From Acidipila sp. EB88 (GTDB lineage Bacteria; Acidobacteriota; Terriglobia; Terriglobales; Acidobacteriaceae): a DNA stretch of 64,000 nucleotides. How positions within the stretch are numbered: position 1 is the stretch's first letter; each line of letters starts with the position of its first letter. This document shows, one piece after another, positions 9,207 through 19,176 of this stretch. The translations under genes and the position numbers were made by a program. The stretch lies in contig NZ_QWEV01000005.1 in assembly GCF_003858395.1 (NCBI RefSeq), positions 3,286,001 through 3,350,000 on the forward strand, in the 5' to 3' direction. The notes beneath the pieces are model-generated. The model saw only the letters and a list, made by a program, of their open reading frames with translations, did no database searches and was not told the origin of the DNA.

Positions 9207-10466
9207 GTGAGTGATTTGAAATCTTCGGGCCTGTTCCATACCCTGGCTCGTTTGCCCCACGAACTGGGGCGTCCCGTTGGCCGCGTGGCGTATATCCCAC
9301 AGATCGACGGGTTGCGGTTCCTGGCGATTTTCGTTGTGTTCGTCTGGCACTCGTCGCTGCGGGCCAGCCGTTATGCGGACAGGCTGCAGAAGCAGGGCAT
9401 CGATTCAGGAACGCTGTACCGCTGGTTTCCGCATGGAGAAATTGGCGTAGACCTGTTCTTCTTCATCAGCGGCCTCGTCATCGCGCAGTCTTTTCTGTAT
9501 CGCAAGAGCAAGTGGAGCTTTCGCGACTTCTACACCAAGCGCTTCATGCGTATCTACCCGCCGTACATCCTGAGCCTGCTCGGCTGCTTCGCGGTGCTGG
9601 GGCTTACGCATCACGTGCCGGAGGGAGGCGGTTCATTTGCCTCGAACATCCCGCTGCTGCATAGCTTTGCCGCGTCGGCGGTGTATGTCCACAGTCTCTG
9701 GTTCAACGCACCGTCGCGGCTGAACCCGCCCATGTGGTCGCTCGAGATCGAGATCCAGTTCTACCTGATCGTGCCGTTCTTGATGCTGGCTTACCTGCGC
9801 CTCAAGCGACAGGCTGCCCGCATGGCTGTGCTGGCCGCTGTGAGCGCCGCGGCCATTCTCGTGGTAGCCAGCTTTCATCTGCATGGTCCGATGGATCACC
9901 GCTTCCGGATCGGGCTGCTTGCCTATGCACCCTACTTTCTGGCCGGCATCGCCACGGCCGACCTTTCCAAGCCTGGCTGCCTGTTGAACAGGATCAAACC
10001 CGGCGCCGCCTACGACGCGGTGATGGTCGTCGCACTGGTCGCATTTACAGGCTTCGGGCTCTGGCTTTGCGGCAACGATGCGCACCCACAGGGCTTCTGG
10101 CTCAATGTCATCTCTCCGTTGGCCGGTCTGGTGATCGTGTCCATGATCTACCTGGGTGCGCTGTATGGGCACGTGAGCCGAGCAGTTCTGGGCTTGCCTT
10201 GGATCGCGCTGATCGGCACCATGTGCTACTCGATCTACCTCACGCACATCGCTGTGGTGCAGGGGGTTTCCGACATCGTGCTGAGCCGGCTGCACCTTGA
10301 GAACCGCTGGCTGATCTGGGGTATCTGGCTGCCGAGTTTGGCGGTGGCTGTGTTCGGGGTGGGGCTGGTTTTCTACCTGCTGGTCGAGCGGCCACTCATG
10401 AACGGAGGCGCCAAGGTAGCGCGGCACGACGCTGGCAAAACCGTGCTGCCGCATGCGGCTGCCTGA
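9207..10466 (+). CDS. Acyltransferase family 3 membrane protein
   Basis: The 419-residue polytopic protein belongs to the acyltransferase-3/OafA-NodX family, which O-acylates sugars of surface polysaccharides or antibiotics at the inner membrane. Visible marks are PQIDGLRFLAIFVVFVWH near the N-terminus, GEIGVDLFFFISGLVIAQSF, FYTKRFMRIYPPYILSL, PPMWSLEIEIQFYLIVP and about ten hydrophobic segments ending VERPL. The GTG at 9207 has CGCAGGAGAG 5-6 bases ahead; the ATG at 9180 lacks one. The acceptor sugar is unknown, and neighbours give no firm hint. Confidence 0.85.
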   Translation: MSDLKSSGLFHTLARLPHELGRPVGRVAYIPQIDGLRFLAIFVVFVWHSSLRASRYADRLQKQGIDSGTLYRWFPHGEIGVDLFFFISGLVIAQSFLYRKSKWSFRDFYTKRFMRIYPPYILSLLGCFAVLGLTHHVPEGGGSFASNIPLLHSFAASAVYVHSLWFNAPSRLNPPMWSLEIEIQFYLIVPFLMLAYLRLKRQAARMAVLAAVSAAAILVVASFHLHGPMDHRFRIGLLAYAPYFLAGIATADLSKPGCLLNRIKPGAAYDAVMVVALVAFTGFGLWLCGNDAHPQGFWLNVISPLAGLVIVSMIYLGALYGHVSRAVLGLPWIALIGTMCYSIYLTHIAVVQGVSDIVLSRLHLENRWLIWGIWLPSLAVAVFGVGLVFYLLVERPLMNGGAKVARHDAGKTVLPHAAA

Positions 10467-10509
10467 GGATCGCCACGCGCACTAGCCGTAACAGTGTGCG
10501 TGGCGATCC
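10467..10509. terminator. Long hairpin between convergent genes
   Basis: Arms of 16 bases (10467-10482 and 10494-10509, GGATCGCC...) pair with a single G-T mismatch around an 11-base loop. It begins right after the acyltransferase stop codon. There is no T-tract, so it is a terminator or mRNA-end stabiliser serving both convergent genes. Confidence 0.5.
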
Positions 10510-10537
10510 CGGCCTCACCGGTATGCAAACCGCAGTG

Positions 10538-11539
<1,002 letters not shown>

Positions 11540-11695
11540 GTATCCCCTTGTAGCGTTTCAGCTATTGGACTCAGATCCCCTGTTCCGCGATGCTTGGCCC
11601 GGTTTGCCATGGAATTCATGCGATGTTCGCTTCGTTGCCGCCCCGGGGAGTAGCCTAAGGCGAGCCGCGCGCAGCGCGGAGGAGGGCAGGCCCGC

Positions 11696-12394
11696 TTGAG
11701 CACCACTGTGTTTGTTCTGGAAGACGATACGGATATCGCCAGATTGGTCGAGCATCATCTTCAGGCAGCGGGGTATACCCCACGCCTTTTCCCCACGCCG
11801 CTGAACCTCCTCTCGGAGGCTGAGAAGCAAAGCCCCGCGTTGTTCCTGCTGGACATCATGGTTCCAGGCGGGGACGGCCTGGACGTCTGTCGCAAGCTTC
11901 GCGCCAACCCGCAGCTATCCAGCATTCCCATCATCTTCATGACTGCCAAGGCTTCGGAGAACGACCGGGTGCTTGGCCTGGAACTCGGCGCCGACGACTA
12001 CGTCACCAAGCCCTTTGCGCCGCGCGAGCTGGTGGCGCGCGTCAAGGCAGTGCTGCGGCGCTTCGAGCGTCCAACCGGCCCCCAGACCATCCAGTTTGAA
12101 GACGTGATCATCGATGCAGGCGCCATGCAGTTGCGTGTGCGCGGCGAGATGACCACCACAACCGCAACGGAGTTCCGGCTTCTCGACTACCTGGCCAGGC
12201 ACCCTGGACGCGTGTTTTCGAGGGATCACCTGCTGGATGCCGTTTGGGGCGATGCACGCTTCGTGACGCCGCGCTCAGTCGACGTGTATGTGCGCAGAAT
12301 CCGCGAGAAGATCGAAGTGGATCCTGAAAATCCGCGCTATCTCAAGACCGTTCGCGGCGCCGGATATCGCTTTGAAGTGCCCAAGCCGGCGTAA
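11696..12394 (+). CDS. phoB: PhoB-type response regulator (OmpR family)
   Basis: The 232-residue regulator has a receiver domain (1-120) with D53 in FLLDIMVPGGDG as phosphoacceptor, acidic D11 and D12, and K105 (VTKPF), followed by an OmpR winged helix (about 132-228; ATEFRLLDYLARHPGRVFSR, RSVDVYVRRIREKIE, VRGAGYRFE). The downstream phoR and pstSCAB-phoU genes mark it as the phosphate-starvation regulator PhoB rather than another OmpR protein. The start is TTG behind GGAGGAGGGCAGG. The phoR gene begins 81 bases later. Confidence 0.9.
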   Translation: MSTTVFVLEDDTDIARLVEHHLQAAGYTPRLFPTPLNLLSEAEKQSPALFLLDIMVPGGDGLDVCRKLRANPQLSSIPIIFMTAKASENDRVLGLELGADDYVTKPFAPRELVARVKAVLRRFERPTGPQTIQFEDVIIDAGAMQLRVRGEMTTTTATEFRLLDYLARHPGRVFSRDHLLDAVWGDARFVTPRSVDVYVRRIREKIEVDPENPRYLKTVRGAGYRFEVPKPA

Positions 12395-12475
12395 CCGCGC
12401 ACACGCGACCAAGTAAGGCCGCCAAAGGCAGCTGCCACGCTGCCGGGGCAGCAATGGCAAAGGAGGGCAGGCACA

Positions 12476-14302
12476 GTGACCGGCCGCGTATTCACCAAGC
12501 TTCTGCTCTCCTTCATGCTGGTTCTTTGCATCGGCACCGTGATCCTGGACTTCTCGCTGAGCCACTTCGTGCAGCACTCGCTGTATGCGAGCTCCACGGA
12601 GTACTACAACGCGAAGGGTGCGCGGATGGCCGCGCAGCTCGCGGCGACTCCCGCTGCCGACCTGCCGACCGTTGTGCGCGCCCAGGCTCTCGGTGCCCGT
12701 GCCAACGTCGCGGTGTTTGATTCGATCGGTCACCTGGTGGCGTCCGCGTCTGCTGCCGACGGCAATGGACTACAGCCTGAGGCGCCGACAAAGGGGTTCA
12801 CCTCACCATCCGGCGAGATCACTCCCCAGGCACCCCCTGAAACGTTGAGCCTGCGCAGCACCGAACCTGCTGTGGCCGGCCCGGTGAGCAGCACGATCGA
12901 CGGCGACCTGCTCGACCTGTCCGTTCCGGCTGGTCAGTACACCGTGCACTTCGCTTTTTCGCTTGCCGGTGTGGACTCGACCCTGCACCTGCTCTGGCAC
13001 GACTTCACCATCGCCTCGCTGCTGGCTCTCGGCCTGGCTACGTTTCTGGCTGCCTTTCTGGCGCGCAGGGTCGCGCAAAGGCTGTCCCGCATCGTTCGCT
13101 TCGCCAACCGCATCGCGTCCGGCGAGCTGTCGGCGCGCGTGGAAGAAGGTCGGCTGGACGAGATCTCGGAAGTGGCGCACGCACTGGATAGTACCGCGGC
13201 CCGGCTTGAGGAGAGCTTCAAGGAGCTGGACGGCTCGCGCCGCGAACTGGCGGTGCTTCTCGACAGCATGCAGGAAGCGGTGATCGGCATCTCGCCCAGC
13301 TCGCAGGTTACTTGGTCGAACAGCAAGATGAAGTTGATCTCGCCTTCAGCAGTGCGCGAGGGGCGCTCGCTGGTGGAGTGCGTGCGCGACCCGGATGTTC
13401 TGCGATGTGTTGCGATCGCACTGCAGGACAAGGAGATCGGCTACGGCCGGGCGACGTCATTTGTGCCGAGCCGATCGTTCGCGGTGAGTGCGGCGCCGAT
13501 GCCCGGCGGCGGCGCGGTGGTGGTGTTGTACGACGTGACCGAGATCGAACGCACCGAGCGCATGCGGCGGGACTTCGTCGCCAACGTGTCGCATGAGCTG
13601 CGCACCCCGCTGACCTCCATCTCCGGGTATGTGGACACAGTGCTGGACAGCGAAGAGCGCTTGTCGTTGCAGGGACGTGAGTTTCTCGGCATCGTGCTGC
13701 GCAACGCAACGCGGATGAACCGGCTGACTGCCGACCTGTTGACGCTGGCCAACGTGGAGGCCCGGGACTATCGCATTCACCCCCAGCCCATCGCGGCGGA
13801 TGAACTGCTCGACGACGCGCTGGACGCGCTGGCCGGCATCGCAATTGATTCGGGCGTGGAACTCGAGCGACTGGCGGCTCCTCCGACCCTGGTGCTCGCG
13901 GACCTGGATGCGTTGAACCAGGTGTTCGGCAACCTGATTGAAAACGCGATGAAGTATGGGCGGGCAGGCAAGCGGGTGCGTGTAAGCGCGCGCAATGTCG
14001 AGGATGCGGTGGAGTTTTCCGTGCAGGACTTCGGGCCGGGGATTGCCTCCGAGCATCTTGAACGGATCTTTGAGCGCTTTTACCGCGTGGACAAGGCTCG
14101 CTCGCGCGACTCCGGCGGCACAGGCCTTGGCCTTGCCATCGTGAAACACATCATCCTCGCCCACCATGGGACCATTCGGGCAGAGAGCGAACTTGGCTCG
14201 GGTTCCAGGTTCCTGTTCACACTGCCTCTCGCAGCCGCTCCCGCGGCGACAGGTCATGACGGCGCAAGGCGGCAGCAAGTTTCACCGTCCCTACCACTTT
14301 AG
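12476..14302 (+). CDS. phoR: PhoR-type sensor histidine kinase
   Basis: The 608-residue kinase has TM1 at about 7-27, an extracytoplasmic loop of roughly 145 residues, TM2 at about 177-197, a HAMP region (198-250), a PAS-like segment (255-350), a HisKA domain with H373 in ANVSHELRTPLTS, and an HATPase with N-box NLIENAMKYG, DFGPGIA and GGTGLGLAIVKH. It would phosphorylate PhoB when phosphate is scarce, with PhoU and the Pst transporter as inhibitors. The periplasmic loop is longer than in E. coli PhoR, which lacks one, so direct sensing of another signal is possible. The start is GTG behind AAGGAGGG. Confidence 0.9.
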   Translation: MTGRVFTKLLLSFMLVLCIGTVILDFSLSHFVQHSLYASSTEYYNAKGARMAAQLAATPAADLPTVVRAQALGARANVAVFDSIGHLVASASAADGNGLQPEAPTKGFTSPSGEITPQAPPETLSLRSTEPAVAGPVSSTIDGDLLDLSVPAGQYTVHFAFSLAGVDSTLHLLWHDFTIASLLALGLATFLAAFLARRVAQRLSRIVRFANRIASGELSARVEEGRLDEISEVAHALDSTAARLEESFKELDGSRRELAVLLDSMQEAVIGISPSSQVTWSNSKMKLISPSAVREGRSLVECVRDPDVLRCVAIALQDKEIGYGRATSFVPSRSFAVSAAPMPGGGAVVVLYDVTEIERTERMRRDFVANVSHELRTPLTSISGYVDTVLDSEERLSLQGREFLGIVLRNATRMNRLTADLLTLANVEARDYRIHPQPIAADELLDDALDALAGIAIDSGVELERLAAPPTLVLADLDALNQVFGNLIENAMKYGRAGKRVRVSARNVEDAVEFSVQDFGPGIASEHLERIFERFYRVDKARSRDSGGTGLGLAIVKHIILAHHGTIRAESELGSGSRFLFTLPLAAAPAATGHDGARRQQVSPSLPL

Positions 14303-14409
14303 GTACCAAAAAGCTGCAAAAGCGTTACCACCTGTGCAGTTTGGGCTTGCATGTAAACCCCTTGTAACAGGCGACCACCATAATCCTCGAAGTAGAAAGC
14401 GAGGCTCTT

Positions 14410-15417
14410 GTGAAAGCGAAATCTATTCTTACGGCTGCCCTCCTGGTGTGCACAGCCTCTGCTGGGTATGCGCAGAAGCTGAATGGCGCCGGCGCGACCT
14501 TCCCGAACCCTATTTATTCCAAGTGGTTCAGCGAGTACAGCGCACAGCACCCGGGCGTCGAGATCAACTACCAGCCGATCGGTTCCGGTGGTGGGATCCG
14601 CCAGGTCACGGCCGGCACGGTCGACTTCGGTGCCACAGATGGGCCCATGAGCAACGAGCAGCTGGCTTCCGCCAAGGTCAAGGTGCAGCACATCCCCACT
14701 GTTTTGGGCGCCGTGGTTCCGATCTACAACCTCCCGGGCATCAACCAGGAGCTTAAGTTTTCGCCCGAGGTCCTGGCGGATATCTACCTGGGCAAGATCA
14801 CCAACTGGAGCGACGGGCGCATCGAGAAGGACAATCCCGGCGTGAAGCTTCCCAACACCGAGATCATCGTGACGCACCGCTCCGATGGCAGCGGTACGAC
14901 CTTTATCTTTACGGATTACCTGAGCAAGGTGAGCAACGACTGGAAGACCGGGCCGGGCGCCAACACGGCTGTGTCGTGGCCAAAGGGACTGGGCGGCAAG
15001 GGCAACGAGGCGATCGCCGGACTGGTGCGCCAGATGCCGGGTTCCATCGGCTATGTGGAGTTGATTTACGCCCTGCAGAACAAGATTCCCTACGGCGCCG
15101 TGAAGAATGCGTCGGGCAAGTTCGTCAAGGCCAGCATTGAGGGCGTGGCAGCTTCGGCCGCTGCCGTGAAGATGATGCCGGCGGACTACCGCGTGTCGAT
15201 CACCAACCAGGTGGGCGGGGACGTGTACCCGATCTCGAGCTTTACCTGGCTGCTGGTGCCGACCCAGGGTCTTGATCCTGCCAAGGAAAAGGTCCTGAAG
15301 GACTTCCTCGGGTGGATGCTGGAGCATGGCGAGTCCGAGGCGTCGTCGCTGTACTACGCGCCGCTGCCAGCGTCCGTGGCCGCCAAGGTGCGGACCACCG
15401 TCGCGCAGATGAAGTAG
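14410..15417 (+). CDS. pstS: Periplasmic phosphate-binding protein PstS
   Basis: The 335-residue protein has a signal peptide ending near residue 21 (GYA before QKLNGAGATFP). Phosphate-binding segments are visible: GAGATFPNPIYSKW, GSGGGIRQVTAGTVDFGATDGPM and HRSDGSGTTFIFTDYL. It delivers phosphate to PstCA. The start is GTG. The gap after phoR (107 bases) should hold the Pho-controlled promoter, but I could not find an 11-bp-spaced Pho box repeat. A 240-base gap with a long hairpin separates it from pstC. Confidence 0.95.
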   Translation: MKAKSILTAALLVCTASAGYAQKLNGAGATFPNPIYSKWFSEYSAQHPGVEINYQPIGSGGGIRQVTAGTVDFGATDGPMSNEQLASAKVKVQHIPTVLGAVVPIYNLPGINQELKFSPEVLADIYLGKITNWSDGRIEKDNPGVKLPNTEIIVTHRSDGSGTTFIFTDYLSKVSNDWKTGPGANTAVSWPKGLGGKGNEAIAGLVRQMPGSIGYVELIYALQNKIPYGAVKNASGKFVKASIEGVAASAAAVKMMPADYRVSITNQVGGDVYPISSFTWLLVPTQGLDPAKEKVLKDFLGWMLEHGESEASSLYYAPLPASVAAKVRTTVAQMK

Positions 15418-15427
15418 TGCCCATGCG

Positions 15428-15477
15428 GCGCGGGCGGCCATCCGGGGTCTTCGGGGTCCCGCGAACGCCGCCCGCGC
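15428..15477 (+). promoter_or_regulatory. Stem-loop between pstS and pstC
   Basis: An 11-bp perfect stem (GCGCGGGCGGC / GCCGCCCGCGC) encloses a 28-base region that can itself pair partly. There is no T-tract. In pst operons such hairpins usually attenuate or protect the upstream message so that pstS is expressed above pstCAB; here that is inference. Confidence 0.5.
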
Positions 15478-15657
15478 GTTACTCTGCCGGGAGCTTTCGG
15501 CCATCGCCGGCGATGGGAGGGGCAGGCAGGAGTGCTACCCTCTCCTTGTCTGTATTCCCCGTCTGCACCATGAGGCGCTTATGGTTCGCCGCGAGTACAG
15601 GTGGGGTGCGGCGAACTTTAACATGCCATTTAACAAAGCTCGATAGGGTGGAAGCTG

Positions 15658-16728
15658 GTGGATAGTAAAACACAGCAATCTCGCATACCCAGCTTTTCTG
15701 AATCCTTGTCCCAGACTGCAGTGCAGGCCCCCGATTCCGCGACCGCGCCGGAAAACCGGGACCCCGTGGTGGCTTCGCCGATCCGTGAGTTCCTGGCCGG
15801 GCGTGGCAGCTCCGCCTTTGCCGACCGGTGGTTCCGCGGCCTCATGGTCGCCTGCGCCCTCAGCATTTTCGCCATTGTCGGACTGATCGCCACGGAACTG
15901 GTCCTGCGCTCCGAGCTCAGCCTGAAGAAGTTCGGCGTCGGTTTCTTTTTTCACTCCGGTTGGGATCCGGTCGCAGGCAACTACGGCGCGTGGCCCTTTA
16001 TCTACGGCACGCTGGTGTCCTCGCTGGTTGCCCTCGTGATCGCCGTACCGCTGGCCGTGGGGCTTGCCATCTTCCTTACCGAGATGTGCCCGCGCTGGCT
16101 GCGTTCGCCGCTGGCGTTTCTTACCGAGCTGCTGGCGGCCATCCCCAGCGTGGTGTATGGGCTCTGGGCGGTGTTTGTGCTGGTTCCGCTGCTGCGCGAG
16201 CATGTCAACCCGGTGCTGGCCAAGGCACTTGGCTGGACCACTCTCTTCTCAGGCCCCAACTACGGCATCGGCATGCTGGCCGCCGGGGTGATCCTGGCCA
16301 TCATGATTCTGCCGATCATCTCGTCTCTGACGCGCGAGGTCATGTCCGCCGTGCCGCACATGCAGCGCGAAGCGGTGCTGGCGCTTGGCGCAACCCGCTG
16401 GGAGATGATCCGGATGGGTGTGCTGCGCAATGCGCGCATTGGGATCGTCGGCTCGATCATCCTTGGCCTTGGCCGCGCGCTGGGCGAGACCATGGCGGTC
16501 ACGATGGTGATCGGCAACCGGCCCGAGATTGCGAAGTCGCTGTTTGCTCCTGGCTACAGCATGGCGTCGGTTATTGCGAACGAGTTCAGCGAAGCCTCGG
16601 ATGACCTGTACCTGAGCGCGCTGATCGAAATCGGGCTTGCCCTGTTCCTTGTCACCATCGTGGTCAATGCGTTGGCGCGGGTGCTGGTATGGGCGGTAAC
16701 CCGCGGCGCGCCAGCGCGGGCGGTGTAG
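15658..16728 (+). CDS. pstC: Phosphate ABC transporter permease PstC
   Basis: The 356-residue permease has about six membrane spans in an ABC permease fold, with a long cytoplasmic N-terminal extension (about 60 residues). The EAA loop reads REAVLALGATRWEMIRMGVLRNARIGI, and ALGETMAVTMVIGN is the PstC hallmark. It forms the inner-membrane channel with PstA. The start is GTG, with AGGGTGGAAG ahead. The pstA gene follows after 9 bases. Confidence 0.95.
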   Translation: MDSKTQQSRIPSFSESLSQTAVQAPDSATAPENRDPVVASPIREFLAGRGSSAFADRWFRGLMVACALSIFAIVGLIATELVLRSELSLKKFGVGFFFHSGWDPVAGNYGAWPFIYGTLVSSLVALVIAVPLAVGLAIFLTEMCPRWLRSPLAFLTELLAAIPSVVYGLWAVFVLVPLLREHVNPVLAKALGWTTLFSGPNYGIGMLAAGVILAIMILPIISSLTREVMSAVPHMQREAVLALGATRWEMIRMGVLRNARIGIVGSIILGLGRALGETMAVTMVIGNRPEIAKSLFAPGYSMASVIANEFSEASDDLYLSALIEIGLALFLVTIVVNALARVLVWAVTRGAPARAV

Positions 16729-16737
16729 GAAAAATCC

Positions 16738-17628
16738 ATGGCAGAACAAGTTGCAATCAGCCCATATGCCGGGTCCAACGGCAACCGGATGCGCCGCGCG
16801 GTGGCGAACCACATGGCGACGGCGCTGGCCATTATCAGCACGCTGCTGGTGGTTGCGCCGCTGGTGGCCATCTTTGTGTACCTGATCTACAAAGGCGCCA
16901 GCTCCCTCAATTTCGCGTTCTTCACACAGATCCCCAAGCCTGTGGGCGAAGTGGGCGGCGGCATGGCCAACGCGATTTACGGCTCGGCCATCCTGCTCGG
17001 CATCGGCAGCCTGGTCGGTGTGCCGGTCGGCATTGCCAGCGGCATCTTTCTGGCGGAATTTGGACGGGGTGGCCGTTTCGCGAACCTGGTGCGATTCACT
17101 GCCGACGTGCTGAACGGGGTTCCGTCGATCGTGATGGGCATCTCGGTCTACTCGTTGATCGTGCTGCCGCAGAAGCACTTCTCGGCGCTTTCGGGCGGAG
17201 TTGCTCTCGGGATCATGATGATCCCCACAATCACTCGCACCACCGAGGAGATGTTGCTGATGGTGCCCAATTCGGTGCGCGAAGCTGCGCTCGGCTTGGG
17301 TGTGCCGAACTGGCGGTCGGTGCTGTCGATCACGCTCAAGACGGCGTCTCCAGGTGTGATCACCGGCTGCATGCTCGCGTTTGCGCGCGTCGCGGGCGAA
17401 ACAGCGCCGCTGCTGTTTACCGCGTTCGGTAACAACTTCTGGAGCAGCAATCTGACCCAGCCAATTGCGGCCCTCCCGTTGCAGATCTATGTCTACGCGA
17501 TTTCGCCCTATGATGACTGGCACCGGCTGGCGTGGGCCGGCTCGCTCGTGCTGATTGTGCTGATTGTGGTTGCCGTTGCGCTGGTGCGTTTTGTGACCTC
17601 GCGCGGCATTTTGAAAGGGGCAAACTAA
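16738..17628 (+). CDS. pstA: Phosphate ABC transporter permease PstA
   Basis: The 296-residue second permease shows about six TM segments and the EAA loop VREAALGLGVPNWRSVLSITLKTASPG, with VAGETAPLLFTAFGN typical of PstA. The ATG at 16738 sits behind TAGGAAAAATCC. Its TAA abuts the GTG of pstB directly, so the genes are translationally coupled. Confidence 0.95.
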   Translation: MAEQVAISPYAGSNGNRMRRAVANHMATALAIISTLLVVAPLVAIFVYLIYKGASSLNFAFFTQIPKPVGEVGGGMANAIYGSAILLGIGSLVGVPVGIASGIFLAEFGRGGRFANLVRFTADVLNGVPSIVMGISVYSLIVLPQKHFSALSGGVALGIMMIPTITRTTEEMLLMVPNSVREAALGLGVPNWRSVLSITLKTASPGVITGCMLAFARVAGETAPLLFTAFGNNFWSSNLTQPIAALPLQIYVYAISPYDDWHRLAWAGSLVLIVLIVVAVALVRFVTSRGILKGAN

Positions 17629-18387
17629 GTGGGCGTCGGTATTGAGGTCACTGAGCTGGATGCGTGGTATGGCACGCACCAGACTCTGTTCAAGATCAAC
17701 CTGAACGTGCCCGCCAACCAGGCGACCGCGCTGATCGGGCCTTCTGGCTGCGGCAAGTCGACCTTTGTGCGCTGCCTCAACCGCATGCATGAGACTGCGG
17801 CCGCAGGTCGCGTTGCAGGCACCGTGCGCATCGGCAACCTGGATATCTACAGGGACGCAGCGCCGGTGGAGATCCGTCGCAGAGTAGGTATGGTGTTCCA
17901 GCGGCCTAACCCGTTTCCAACGATGTCGATCTATGACAACGTAGCGTCTGGGCTGAAGCTGAACGGCTTCCGCAACCGGCGCATGCTGGACGAAATCGTT
18001 GAGAAGTCTTTGCGGCACGCCGCACTGTGGGACGAGGTCAAGGACGACCTGCGCAAGAAGTCAGGCGCGAGCCTTTCCGGCGGTCAGCAGCAGCGTCTGT
18101 GCATCGCGCGTGCCCTTGCGGTGGACCCGGAAGTCCTCCTTATGGACGAACCTGCGTCTGCGCTCGATCCTGTTTCCACAGCCAAAATCGAAGATCTTAT
18201 CTTCGAGCTCAAGAGCCAGTACACAATCGTGATCGTGACGCATAATATGCAGCAGGCTGCACGCGTCGCGGAACGTACGGGTTTCTTTCTCTCCGGCAAA
18301 CTGGTTGAAATCGACGCAACGCACAAGATTTTTACCAATCCCGGTGACAAACGCACCGAGGATTACATCACTGGCAGGTTTGGCTGA
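17629..18387 (+). CDS. pstB: Phosphate ABC transporter ATPase PstB
   Basis: The 252-residue ATPase has Walker [10 protein letters not shown], a PstB-type Q-loop region [17 protein letters not shown], signature [15 protein letters not shown], Walker [13 protein letters not shown], and the H-loop in [11 protein letters not shown]. It powers phosphate import and is part of the signalling complex that holds PhoR off. The start is GTG directly after the pstA stop. Confidence 0.97.
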   Translation: MGVGIEVTELDAWYGTHQTLFKINLNVPANQATALIGPSGCGKSTFVRCLNRMHETAAAGRVAGTVRIGNLDIYRDAAPVEIRRRVGMVFQRPNPFPTMSIYDNVASGLKLNGFRNRRMLDEIVEKSLRHAALWDEVKDDLRKKSGASLSGGQQQRLCIARALAVDPEVLLMDEPASALDPVSTAKIEDLIFELKSQYTIVIVTHNMQQAARVAERTGFFLSGKLVEIDATHKIFTNPGDKRTEDYITGRFG

Positions 18388-18388
18388 T

Positions 18389-19081
18389 ATGCGGGTTCGT
18401 TTTCATCAAAGCTTGGGTGATCTGAAAGAGAAGCTGTTGGTCATGGCCGGGCTGGCCGAGCAGTCAATTGAGCGGGCAGTGGAAGCGTTCCGAACGCGGG
18501 ACCTTTCGCTCTGCGCACAGATCGATGCCTCCGAAGCAGAGATCAACCGGTATGAGCGCGAGATCGACCAGATGGCGCTTGACCTGCTCGCGATGGAACA
18601 ACCCATGGCGATCGATCTTCGCTTCATCCTGTCGGTGATCAAGATCAACTCCGATGTTGAGCGGGTCGGCGACTCCGCCGTCAACATCATCGAGCGGGTG
18701 CGTGAGCTGCAGGCTTTTGCGCCCGTAGATATGCCCGTGGATATACCGCGCATGGCGTCGCTCGCCACGGACATGGTCCGGCGGGCTATCCAGGCGTTTA
18801 TCGAAGGGGACGCCGAAGCTGCGCAGAAAGTCCTGGCACTGGACGATGCAGTCGACAAGCTGAATCGCAGCGCCTACTTCTCGCTGTTGAACGTGATGCG
18901 TGAGCAGCCGCACCAGACCCTGCAGGCATTGAACACCCTGGTGATTGCACGCTCGCTGGAGCGTGTTGCCGACCATGCGACAAACATCGCGGAGGATGTG
19001 GTGTTTTGGATTCGAGGCGCTGACGTCCGCCACTACGTCGCGCCGGCTGTGGTCGATGGAACCGGGGCGGAACGAGTCTAG
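18389..19081 (+). CDS. phoU: Phosphate regulator PhoU
   Basis: The 230-residue all-helical protein has two PhoU repeats, each with the metal-binding E(D)xxxD pattern: KINSDVERVGDSAVNIIE near residues 87-105 and VIARSLERVADHATNIAED near 188-206. PhoU links the transporter state to PhoR and suppresses the regulon under phosphate sufficiency. ATG lies one base after the pstB stop. This closes the phoB-phoR-pstSCAB-phoU locus; no terminator is clear in the next 95 bases. Confidence 0.95.
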   Translation: MRVRFHQSLGDLKEKLLVMAGLAEQSIERAVEAFRTRDLSLCAQIDASEAEINRYEREIDQMALDLLAMEQPMAIDLRFILSVIKINSDVERVGDSAVNIIERVRELQAFAPVDMPVDIPRMASLATDMVRRAIQAFIEGDAEAAQKVLALDDAVDKLNRSAYFSLLNVMREQPHQTLQALNTLVIARSLERVADHATNIAEDVVFWIRGADVRHYVAPAVVDGTGAERV

Positions 19082-19176
19082 GCAGCAAGGCTCGGCTCGA
19101 GCGGCCCACGTCTGCTGTATGGCGCAACGCTTACAGCGGCTGCGTTGACTATTGTGCGAGCGCGTTTCCTGCCTGT

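Noticed and set aside
14303..14409. Pho box upstream of pstS
   Set aside because: CTTG(C/T)A-type repeats near 14348-14365 are spaced about 15 bases, not the 11 of Pho boxes, so I do not claim one.
16249..18018. 589-residue minus-strand frame opposite pstC/pstA/pstB
   Set aside because: It is antisense to three unmistakable genes and is rich in His/Arg/Asp, the mirror signature of GC-rich coding DNA.
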